A stretch of DNA of 64,000 nt, from positions 8,108,840 to 8,172,839 of the forward strand of contig NC_087181.1 in the NCBI RefSeq assembly GCF_035594125.1, read 5' to 3'. The notes beneath the pieces were generated by a model. The model saw only the letters and a program-made list of their open reading frames with translations. It had not been told where the DNA came from and did not search any database. The position numbers were made by a program, and so were the translations under genes. The stretch comes from Scylla paramamosain. Lineage: Eukaryota; Arthropoda; Malacostraca; Decapoda; Portunidae. Shown here piece after piece: positions 51,376 to 64,000 of this stretch. Numbering within the stretch: position 1 is the stretch's first letter; each line of letters starts with the position of its first letter.

Positions 51376-52766
51376 CATACCTCACATGATCAAAAACACT
51401 CAAATTACATGTCTTCTGTAATGTTATTATGTATCTTCAAATAATGTGTTTTGCATGCATTTTAGAATGTAAAAATCCCCCCGGCAAAAAAAAAAAAAAA
51501 AATCCAATAACACGTATTTAGTAATGTTTTTTTTTTTTTTGTTTCTCAGTATAAAGAACTTTCCATATTTTTTTGCGTCTTTGTGCATAAAATGCAAAAA
51601 AAAAAAAGACATAACATCTTTTCGTTTATCTTTATAGGATGTATGCATGCATTTTGGTGTTTTTGGTGGTGCTGTTTTGTTTCTTCATGTAGGGTGCTTT
51701 GCATGCATTTTGACGTTTTGTTACCTTACAAGGTGAAAAATAAATAAATAAAAATTTTATATATTTTTTTTTTGGTAATACTTTTCTGGTTCTCCATAAA
51801 GAGTGCTTTTTACACGTTTTAACATTTTGGTACCTAAGAAGTTCAAAAACACTTATAATAAACGTTTTTGGTAATATCGCTTCGTTTCCCTGTATAGTGT
51901 CATTTGCATGCATTTTGGCGTTTTGGTACCTAACGAGCTTAAAAAAAAAGAAAATAAATAAATCAAACGTTTTTGGTCATGCATTTGTTTCAGCGTTTTG
52001 GTATCTAATAAGATGAAAAATATTGAAAATACACACTTTTGGTAATGTTCTGTTTCTCCACATAGAGTGTTTTTCACACGTTTTAGCGTTTTTTTTGGTA
52101 CATAAGAAACTCAAAAACAATTATAGCACACGTTTCTTGTAACATCTTTTCTTTTAGTTTTTCGTTTCTTGGCGTTTTGGTACCTCACACGGTCGAAAAC
52201 CCTCAAATTACGTTTTTGTTTTGTCATTGTGTTTTTATTTCATAGAGGGAGTTTTGGATGCATTTTAGGGTTTTGGTACGTAAGAAGAGAAAAAAACTCA
52301 AATGACAGGAGTCTGGTAACGTTATTTTGGTGTTTTCCATGCTTTTTAGCGTTTTTGTCTATATAAGGCTCAGAAGCACTCAAAAAATACGTTTCTGGTA
52401 ATAATGTTTTGGTAGCTAACAAGCTAAAAGACTGTCAAACTGCACATTTTTTGGTCACGCTGTACTATTTATTTATTTACTTTTTCTTCATTTAGCGTGC
52501 TTTCACTCTCAAACTCAAAATCAATCATAACACGTTTCCGATAATATATTTTCTTTTATAAGTATATATTACTTTACATGCTTTTTGGAGTTTTGCTACC
52601 TCAGACTGTCAAAAACACTCAAATAATGTTTTTTTTTTATTTATTGTTTTTTTCACATACATTTTAACTTTTTTGCATGTAAGAAGGCCAAAAACACTCA
52701 AATGACAAATCTTTGGTAATATAATTTTTTCTTTTTAATTAATGGTTCTTTCCATAATTATATATG

Positions 52767-52933
<167 letters not shown>

Positions 52934-53231
52934 TCTCTATGTATAAAACGCTGAAAACACCGAAACGACACGTTTCTGTTTCTGTCGTTTCGTTTATCTT
53001 CATAAGATTATATTCATCCATTTTGGCGTTTTGGTACCTAAAATGACATAAAACAGTCAAATTTCACGTTTTTCATCATGTGAAAATATTTTTCATCATG
53101 TGAATATTTATTCTTATAGTGTGGTTTGCATGCATGAAGGGGTTTTAGTACCTTACAAGCTGTAAGCACTCAAAATACATGTTGTACTGTTTCCCCATAT
53201 AGAGTAGTATTCACGCATTTTAGTTTTTTGG

Positions 53232-53942
53232 TACATAAGAACATAAGAAGATAAGAAATAAGGGAAGCTGCAAGAAGCGACCAGGTTTACACGTGGCAGT
53301 CCCTGTATGAAATATACCTTTTTTCATCTATTACCCCCATCCATAAACCCGTCTAATCTTCTCTTAAAGCTCCCTAATGTTCTAGCACTAAGAACATGAT
53401 TACTGAGTCCGTTCCACTCATTTACCACTCTTTTTGAGAACCAGTTTCTTCCTATCTCCTTCTTAAATCTAAGTTTTTTTTAAGCTTGAACCCGTTATTC
53501 CTTGTTTTATCCTGGTTGCTGATACTAAGAATTTTACTTACATCCCCCTTGTTATAACCCTTAAGTACCACTTAAAGACTTATATTAGGTCCCTTCTTAA
53601 CCTACGTGTCTCTAAAGAATGTAAATTTAACAGCTTCAATCTCGCCTCGTAAGGAATACTCCTCATCCCCTGTATCCTTTTAGTCATTTTCCTCTGTACT
53701 GATTCTAATAGACCAATATTTTTCCTGTAATGCGTGGACCAGAACTGCATAGCATAGTCTAGATGAGGTCTGATCAGCGCCAAGTATAACTTTAATATTA
53801 CTTCCGGCCTTCTAATTTTAACACTCCTAAAAATTAATCCTGGTACCCTGTTTACGCTGTTTCTGGCCTCTATGCATTGTTCCCCTAGATGGAGTTCAGA
53901 GCTAACTATAACTCCTCTTTTTCGTACCCTGTACCTGTAACA
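53232..53942 (-). pseudogene. L2/CR1-like LINE, C-terminal RT fragment and 3' end
   Basis: The minus strand reads KRGVIVSSELHLGEQCIEARN...IFRSVKIRRPEVILKLYLALIRPHLDYAMQFWSTHYRKNIGLLESVQRKMTKRIQGM...LNLHSLETRRLRRDLI, the widely shared C-terminal block after the RT thumb. It meets a stop, then frameshifted remains lead into a 3' UTR. The 3' end (53232-53320) is also present at 24898-25010. 5'-truncated; inserted in satellite at TTGGTAC|ATAAGAA. Confidence 0.75.
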
Positions 53943-54121
53943 CAAGTTTCTACTAATATCGTTTCTTTTCTCCATATAGGATAGCTTGCATGCATTTTGG
54001 CGTTTTGATTCCTTATGGTCATAAACACTCGAATTGCACGATTTTGGTAATGTTATTTTTTTTTTTTTTTTATATATAGTGTTATTGTGCATTCAATTTA
54101 GCGCTTTGGTACCCCACTAAC

Positions 54122-54122
54122 T

Positions 54123-54180
<58 letters not shown>
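54122..54180. repeat. (CA)n microsatellite
   Basis: About 29 CA units between satellite and the degraded gypsy element. Confidence 0.95.
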
Positions 54181-54182
<2 letters not shown>

Positions 54183-54286
54183 TGACCATCTAGCATGTAA
54201 AAGTGATCATATCTCTTGCCAGAGAGAGAGAAAGAGAGTGTGTGAGTGTGTGTGTGTGTACAATCAATCGTCACATTACAATTTCG

Positions 54287-54466
54287 TCACCTCTGTTCTG
54301 AGTTGATGATTGATGATGCTCATCACTTTCCCAATCGATAAGGATGCTTGGATTGTTGGTAGCGTGGAGGACCGGAGTGAGGTGGTGGTTTTGGTAGCTT
54401 GGAGGTCGTGGGTTGTTGGTTGATATAGCGATGTGGGCGAATTAAAGACACAATGACGAGAGCTGT
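54287..54466 (-). repeat. Left inverted copy of the gypsy terminal repeat
   Basis: Its reverse complement aligns collinearly with 57631-57808. The bases just before it (54205-54290, ATCATATC...CAGAGAGAGAG...ACAATTTCGTC) instead resemble 57550-57598 in direct orientation, hinting that only the inner part of this LTR is inverted. That second match is partly low complexity. Confidence 0.7.
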
Positions 54467-54499
54467 AATCTTGGACAATTTACCTTCCTCTTCTATCAA

Positions 54500-57150
54500 T
54501 AATATATTTGCATCTGACAGCCATGACATGTCTTCTCTCTCACCTATCACGAATGATCACATATCTGCACTTGATTTTCCAGAATTCCAACATGAATGAC
54601 TCGCTATCCAAAATTCTTTCAGGAACGTTGTCTCGCTCCCTGGTGAACCTCTGGGCAACACAGACGTCATCACTCACGCTATTCATTTGACGCCTGGGTC
54701 CAGACCATCTTACACACCGAGCTAAAGGATGCCACACAGTCGTCGTGTTCTGCTTGATGAAGCTGTGCGAGGTATGTTATTTCAGGATGTAGTGGAAACT
54801 GCCTGTTCACCTCATAACGCTCCCTTGCTACTCGTTCTAAATAAACAAGGCGATTGGCGTGTCGTTGTCAACTTCAGAACATTCAACGCATCTACCTTTC
54901 CTGATCGTTATCCTATGCCGAGATTAGGTGATCTTCAGTCTCTCGGAGATTCAAATGCAGTATTTTCTACCCTACGAGTAGACTTACACTCAGGATTCTT
55001 TCAAGTTGAATTAAAGGAAACTTCACGGCCATATACTGCTTTCACTACCTCCTCTGGTCAATTTATGTTCAAACGCATGGCCCAAGATCTACTTCACTCG
55101 CCTCTAACGTTTCAGAGATTGATGAATTCTGTTCTCTCATGCCTTATCGGAAAAAAGTGTGTTCTGCTTCCTTGATGACGTTATCATTGCATCAAAGTCT
55201 TTAAAGAATCATTTTCACACGCTGTCTCTCGTTCTATCACGCTTTCAAGCTGCTGACTTAAAGATCAAACTCAGCAAATACTCGTTTCTCAAACAGCAAG
55301 TCAAATTCCTTGGTCACAAAGTAGACAGAGATGGTATCTACACTTTAGATGAGAAGGCAAATAATATGAAAATTTCCCTTTTCCTGCTAATATTAATCAA
55401 ATCAGGCAATTCATCGGTCTTGCTGGATTTTATCGCCAATTGATAAAAAAAAAAATCAGCCCTATCGTTCAACCTCTCTCTCATTTGCTCAAGAAAAATG
55501 TTGCATTCATCTGGTCTGAAAAGGAACAAGATACCTTTGATCTTCTCAAAACTGGCTTGTGTCAAGCACCAGTCCTAGCTTTTCTAAATTTCGAGAAAGA
55601 TTTCATCTTATATTCTTCTGGCTTTGGAATCGGTGCTGTTCTTATGAAGAAAGATTCACTTGGTAAACATCGCGTATCAGCTTACGCTAGCAGACTTCTC
55701 ATCTAGGCAGAGCAAAGTTATGATGTCACAAAGCGTGAAAGTCTCGCCGTGATCTGGACGTTACGTCATTTCCGTGAACTCATCTTATGCTATAAGATTC
55801 ATGTCCACAATGATTATTATGCTGTCACAGAGACCTTCAAAGACAACAACTTCACAGGTCAATTTGCTCGCTGGCATCTCACGATTCAAGAATTTAATCC
55901 TATAATTTCATATATTTCTAGTAAGGCAAACTCAATGACAGATGCACTATCACGCAATGTTGCTACTATCTTCGTCATGACAGAAAATCCTGCCAAGCCA
56001 GCCATGGATGAAATAAGGAAACATCAACGTTCAGACGCCTTCTGTTCTAGTGTTGCTTATCACCTCGAACCTGGTGATGAGACAAATCTTCCTAAGTTGC
56101 AAGTGAGTGCTGATACGTTTTTCATGCAAGACGATCTCTTAAATAAGTCGATTGATGTCTCTACTGACGATTCTAGTGAGCGTTTATCTCAGTTCGTGGT
56201 ACCTCAGTCGCTATTGAGTATCATACTTCACCACGTTCACGACTCACTCCACGTAGGACATCCAGGTTGAGACAGAAGCCTCGCGCAGGCAAAAACGATT
56301 ATATTTCTGGCCGACTGTGAGGAAAGATATTTTTCAACACTATGCGCTCTGTCCTCAGTGTGCTTCAGATCGTATCTCACTCGCAAACAAGGGTCCATCT
56401 CTTCCATACCCCATCGTTTCCGCTCCTTGGGATTCAGTCTCTGCTGATCTGCTCAGGCTTCCACTTACAGAGAATGGCTATCAGTATCTTCTAGTTTGTG
56501 TGGATAGTTTCACTCGTTTCACCATTCTTGTTACTCTGAAGGACAAAACTGCTACTTCTGTTGGTCGCGCGATCATCGACAACATAATTTGTCCTTATAA
56601 CTCTCCTCATGTCATACTTTCTGACAATGGTGTTGAATTCAATAACTCTGTCTTACAGGAGATCTGTAAAGAATTTTATATCAAGAAATGTAACATTGTT
56701 CCTCACTCACCCAGTTCAAACGGCAAAGTAGAGCGTTGTAATAAACGTATTTTTGACGTTCTGCGCTACATAACAGAAGCAAAGCACTCCTTATTAACTC
56801 AGCAATCCACTCCACCATCAACGAGCTCCACATTTCGTACTGTTTGGTACCGACAAGCGTTTTTCATATGAATTTCTCCACAGCTCGCCGCGTCCTGTCT
56901 ACAACATGGATGAGTACGTCAAATGTCGTCTTCGCGATTTTCAGTTCACTCATAAGCTCATTCACGATCGCCTCACTGCATCACAAGCTGAGATGCTGCG
57001 GAAACAGCATCGTAGAGCGAGAGACTCTTCCATTGAAGTCGGCAATATAGTCTTCGACAGAGTTCACGATCAAAACTCTAAATTAGATCCATTGTTCTTT
57101 GGGCCACACCGTGTGATCGAATCTCTCCATTACCAGCCAGTCCTTTTTCC
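54500..57150 (+). pseudogene. pol: Broken pol of the degraded gypsy element (RT, RNase H, integrase)
   Basis: RT entry near 54640-54760 (HAIHLTPGSRPSY, RMPHSRRVLLDEAV), then NAPLLLV, WRVVVNFR, MPRLGDL, RVDLHSGFFQVEL, FKRMA and catalytic FLDD (55168-55179), reached only after a frameshift in an A6 run at about 55151. Connection and RNase H follow (SEKEQDTFDLLKTGLCQAPVLAF, a TAG stop at 55704, SYDVTKRESLAVIW, MTDALSRN). Integrase has HDSLHVGHPG with a stop, CPQC, SADLL, SDNGVEF and SNGKVER in a D-X35-E spacing, and GPHRV near 57100. At least four frameshifts and two stops disable it. Confidence 0.82.
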
Positions 57151-57156
57151 ACCTCT

Positions 57157-57362
57157 CAAGGGAATTTCACACCCACTTCCAGTCCTTAGGGACAACACCT
57201 GCGTACATACGTTCGTCTTCCTTCCTGGTCATTTCTCCCTTCTTCTCTACATCAAGGGAATTTCACACCTACGTCCAGTCCTTAGGGATAACACATACAT
57301 TCGTCCCCCTTCTCTACCTCTCAAGGCAATTTCACACCCACTTCCAGTCCATAGGGATAATT
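57157..57362 (+). repeat. Three imperfect 40-bp repeats near the gypsy 3' end
   Basis: The phrase CAAGG(G/C)AATTTCACACC...CCAGTCC(T/A)TAGGGA(C/T)AA starts at 57157, 57253 and 57322. It lies between integrase and the 3' terminal repeat, in what should be untranslated sequence. Confidence 0.8.
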
Positions 57363-57630
57363 ATCTGCGATCCTCTTAGCTCAGATAAATATAGCCCAGA
57401 TGGTAACGAGCTCTCGGTTCATTCAGGACTTCCAGTTCATTCCCAGTAAGAGTCAGTGTCAGTCAGTCACCCAGACACAAGCAATCAGTCTTGGTCTCTC
57501 ATTCAGTTCCGCTCAATCACAGTCAGCCATGAGAGACGCTGCTCAGTTAAAAATCATATCACTTCAGAGAGAGAGAGTATAGTCAAGTACAATTTCGTCT
57601 CGAATCAAATGTACCTACTATTAAATCAAG

Positions 57631-57808
57631 AACTCTCGTCATCATGTCTTTTATTCGCACACATCACTATATCAACCAACTATCCACAATATCCAAGCTA
57701 CCAAAATCACTGCCTCACTCCGGTCCTTCACGCTAACAACACTCCAAGCATCCTTATCGACAGGGCAAGTAACAAGCAACATCAATCATCAACTCAGGAC
57801 AGAAGTGA
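57631..57808 (+). repeat. Right copy of the gypsy terminal repeat
   Basis: Part of the presumed 3' LTR; the reverse complement of 54287-54466. Its outer boundary is probably at or before the return of satellite near 57871. Confidence 0.7.
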
Positions 57809-57870
57809 TAATCAAATCAGATGCACAAGTGGCGCACAACCAGAAACAGTGGTGGGCAAACAAATATAGA

Positions 57871-60439
<2,569 letters not shown>

Positions 60440-63400
60440 AGTACATTACGAGAAACGTGTATTAAAGGTGCTTTTGAGTTTCCTAGGTACGAAAACGGTA
60501 AAATGCATAAGTAGCACTCTATATGGAGAAAAAGAACATTAAAAAATTCCGCATTTTGAGTGTATTTCACATTATAAGGTACCGAAACGCGAAAATGTAT
60601 GCAAGCCCCCTACATGGGGGAAACGAAACATTACCATAAACGTGGCATTTGAGTTTTTTGAGCATTTTAGGCACCAAAACACTAAAAAAAGCATGAAAAG
60701 CACTTTACATGGGAAAACAAAACTTTACCAAAAACATCTCTTTTCAGTATTTTTGAGCAACTTACGAGTACGTACCAAAAACGCTAAAACGCATGGAAAA
60801 CAACATTTATGGAGAAACAGAATAACATAAAAAAAAAGTATTTTGAGTATTTTGAGCATGTTACGTACAAAAAACACAAAAAGCATGCAAAGTACATATG
60901 AGAAAACGAAAAGACATTACAAGAAACGTGTATTATGAGCATTTTTTTTTAGCATGTTAGATACCAAAACGCTAAAACACATAAGTAGCACTCTATATGG
61001 AGAAAAAAGAACATTAAAAAAAATGTATTTTGAGTGTATTTTACATTGTTAGGTACAGAAACGCCAAAGTGTATCCAATGTACTCTATATAGGGAAGGGA
61101 AACGTGATTCCCTCAAAAGTGTGTTTTGAGTATTTATGAGCGTGTTAGGCACCAAAACGATAAAAAAAAAGGATGGAAAGCACCCAACATGGCAAAACAA
61201 AACAACATTATCAAAAGCGTCTGTTTTCATTGTTTTTTGAGCTAATTACGTACCAAAATGTTAACCGTTATAAAGATACAGTATAACATCACAAAAAACG
61301 TGTATTTCCAGCATTTTTGAGCCTCTTATTAAGAAAAATGCCAAAATTTATGAGCATTTATGAGCGTGCTAAGCAACAAAACGTTAAAGAGAATGGAAAT
61401 CACCATATATGTGAATACAAAACAACATTCCAAAAAACGTGTCTTTTGAGTGTTTTTGAGCTTCTTACGTACCAAAACGTTAAAACGCATGCAAAACACT
61501 CTTTTATGGAGAGATAAAGTAATATTACAAAAACAAGTATTTTGAGTGTTTTTGAGCTTAAGTACAAAAAAAGCCAAAATGTATGGAAAGCATCCTATAT
61601 GGGGAATGATAAGACATTACGAGAAAAGTCACGTTTATACGTTAATACCGCTCTATATTGAGAAACAAAACAACATTACCATTTTGAGTGTTCTTCATGT
61701 TGTTAGGTTTTAAAACACCAAAATGCTCTTGGATGAAAAAAATGAAACGATATTAAAAGAAAGATATTTTTTTTGTGTGTGTATTTGTCTATGTTAGGCA
61801 CCAAAACACTTAAAAGCATCGAGTGCTTCCTACATGATAATAAAAAAAAAAAAAGTCATTTGAGTTTTTTTTTTTTTTTTTTTAGCTTCTTACGTACCAA
61901 AACGGTAATACGCATGCGAAACACCCTTTATTGAGAAACAGAATAACATTACCATAAACAAATATTTTGAGTGTTGAGCTTGTTACCTACAAAGTACAAA
62001 AACTAAAATGCATGCAAGGTATCCTAAATGGTGAAACAAAAAGACATTATAAAAACGTGTATTATGAGTGTTTTTAAGCTTCGTAGATACCAAAGCGCTA
62101 ACACGCATGAATAACACAAATATTTAGAAACTTTAGCAAAAACGTGTATTTAGAGTGGATTTCACATTGTTAGATATCTCAACGCCAAAATGCATCCAAA
62201 GCAACTTATATGTGGAAATGAAACGCGATTTCGAGAAATGTATCTGAATGTTTAAGAGCGTGTTACGCACCAAAATGCTGAAAAGGAAGGAAAACAGACA
62301 AAATGGGAAAATAAAACAACATTAGCAAAATCATGTCTTTTAATTGTATTTGAGCTACTTACGTACCAAAACGCTAAAACGTATGTAAAACTCTTTATTG
62401 AGGTACAGAATAACATTACCAAAAAACAAGTATTTTTAGTGTTTTTGAACATGTTAAATAGAAAAACGCCAAAATGCATGCAATGTTCCCTATTTGTGGA
62501 AATGAAAAGACATTACGAAAAACGTGCATTATTAGTGTTTTTGAGCATCATAGACACCAAAACGCTAAAATGCAAGAATAGCATTCTATATGGAAAAAGC
62601 AGAGCAACATTACCGAAAACGCGTATGTTGGATGTATTTCACATTCTTAGATACCAAAGAGCCAAATTGCATGCAAAGCACACTATATCGGGAAAGGAAA
62701 CGAGGTTCCCAGAAACGTGTCTTTTGAGTGTTTATGAGCGTAATAGACACCAAAACAATAAGAAGAATGAAAGGATCCTTAAAGGGAAAACAAAACATTA
62801 CCAAAAACATGTCATTTCAGCGTTTTGAGCTACTTACGCACCAAAAATTCTAAAATGCATGAAAAAAAACTCTATGGAGAAGCAATATAAATTTACGAAA
62901 AACGAGTATTTCTAGTGATTTTGAGATTCTTATGTAGGAAATACCAAAATGCATGCAAAGTGCTCTATATGTGGAAACGTAAAGACTTTACAAAAAATGT
63001 GTATTATGAAAGTTTTTTGGCTTCTTAGGTACCAGAATGCTAAACTGTATGAACAGATCTCTGTAAAAAAAAAAAAAAAAAAAAAAGTGTGCATTTTTCT
63101 GTATTTTTATGTATTTTTCACTTTGATAGGTAACAAAAGCGATAAAACGCCTGCACAACCCATTACATGAGGAAACGATACGACGTTATCAAAAACGTAT
63201 CTTTTGAATGTTCTTGAGTGTGTTCTGCACCAAAATCCTAAAAAAAAAAAAAGCATGAAATCACCGCATATGACAATTAGAAAAATACTAAAAACGTGTC
63301 TTTTGACTGTTTTCAACTTCTAAAATAAAAACAAGAAACATGAAAACGCATACAAAAATTCCTTCATGGAGAAAGAAAATATTACCAAATACAAGTATTT

Positions 63401-63800
63401 TCAGTTTTTTTATTTTTTTAGTTTTTTACGTAGAAAAACGTGTGAAAATCCATGGAAAGTACCCCGAATGGGGAAACGAAAAGACATTACGAGAAACGTG
63501 TATTATGAGTGTTTTTGAGGTTCTTTGACACCAAAACGCTAAAATGCCTTAATAGCACTCTATAAGAAGAAATAGAACAACTTTAACAAAAAACGTAATT
63601 TGAGTGATTTTTTTTTTTTCACATTGTTATGATTCAAAACGCCAAAATGCAAAGTCTAACATTAGCATAGAAATATGAAACGACACTACAAGTAACGTAT
63701 CTTTTGATTTTTTTTTTTTTTCTGATTGTTAGGCACCAATATTCTAAAAAGCATAGAAAGCACGCTATGTGGGATTAAAAAAAAAAAAAAACAATACCAA
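60440..63800 (+). repeat. Satellite array block 7
   Basis: Plus-orientation monomers return at TACATTACGAGAAACGTG and continue with the same type order to the terminal jockey copy. Monomers with A or T runs occur near 61851, 61869 and 63066. Confidence 0.9.
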
Positions 63801-64000
63801 AATTCTTAAACATCTATCACTTCACAACTTTCTATCTGATCACCAGTATGGGTTCCGTCATGGCCGCTCCACTGGTGATCTTCTGGCTTTCCTTACTGAG
63901 TCTCGGTCATCCTCTTTTAGAGATTTTGGTGAAACTTTTACTGATGTCTTGGACATATGAAAAGCTTTTGATAGAGTCTGGCACAAAGCTTTGATTTCCA
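63801..64000 (+). mobile_element. Jockey-type LINE copy E, cut by the window end
   Basis: It starts at ATTCTTAAACATCTATCACTTC, within a few bases of where copy B starts, and reads KHLSLHNFLSDHQYGFRHGRSTGDLLAFLTES and DI-stop-KAFDRVWHKAL, with TGA in place of the TCA serine codon. It is inserted in a satellite monomer after CAATACCAAAA. Confidence 0.85.

Larger units (their letters stand above)
54200..57870 (+). mobile_element. Degraded Ty3/gypsy element with inverted terminal repeats
   Basis: RT, RNase H and integrase remnants in canonical order lie between two copies of a roughly 175-bp sequence: 54287-54466 and, in opposite orientation, 57631-57808 (about 80% identical by eye, for example CTCACTCCGGTCC and CAAGCATCCTTATCGA). 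The 5' LTR, gag and protease expected upstream are missing. Satellite flanks both sides. The inverted terminal copies suggest a rearranged or self-integrated element. Confidence 0.75.

Overview
Eukaryotic, non-coding-rich DNA, most likely from a decapod crustacean such as a crab. The clues are long di-, tri- and tetranucleotide microsatellites, several copies of one jockey-type LINE of a kind I associate with decapod genomes, RTE-like and CR1/L2-like LINE remnants, and no bacterial-style operons, rRNA or tRNA. The organism call is an inference from repeat content. I am confident of only one plausible host gene: an intronless protein-kinase-like gene on the minus strand at 2686-3906.

Layout. 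0-12.4 kb: a LINE fragment, a 1.49-kb GAA tract abutting the kinase stop codon, the kinase, microsatellites, an RTE-like remnant, jockey copy A, an old LTR fragment and a minisatellite. 12.4-18.65 kb: an old minus-strand CR1-like LINE split by two plus-strand jockey insertions (B and C). 18.65-21.4 kb: a broken RTE-like LINE whose 3' end runs into 1.5 kb of TTC/TTA/TTG repeats. 21.4-27.6 kb: mostly unassigned sequence with microsatellites, two candidate exons and a 350-bp-arm inverted repeat. 27.6-63.8 kb: about 24 kb of a diverged satellite with a 95-100 bp monomer. Five monomer types recur in fixed order as a higher-order repeat of about 480-500 bp. The array changes orientation at least four times and has been invaded by a mariner-like MITE, an L2/CR1-like LINE end, a degraded Ty3/gypsy element and a nearly intact 7.2-kb LTR retrotransposon. 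The window ends in another jockey copy.

The standout is the LTR retrotransposon at 42599-49831. Its LTRs are 1087 bp each and about 99% identical. It has a TTAG target duplication, a tRNA-Pro-type primer binding site and a polypurine tract. Its gag-pol frame runs Gag (with a SCAN-like segment and zinc knuckle), protease, integrase, reverse transcriptase, RNase H. Integrase before RT is the Ty1/copia order, yet the domains are Ty3/gypsy-like. This is the architecture of the Gmr1 group, known to me from deuterostomes. A second gypsy-type element in the same satellite (54.2-57.9 kb) has the usual RT-RH-IN order, but its terminal repeats are inverted relative to each other.

The elements do not form a pathway. 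The window reads as a layered record: an old satellite and old LINEs, then jockey, gypsy and MITE insertions, then microsatellite growth, often beginning at retrotransposon tails.
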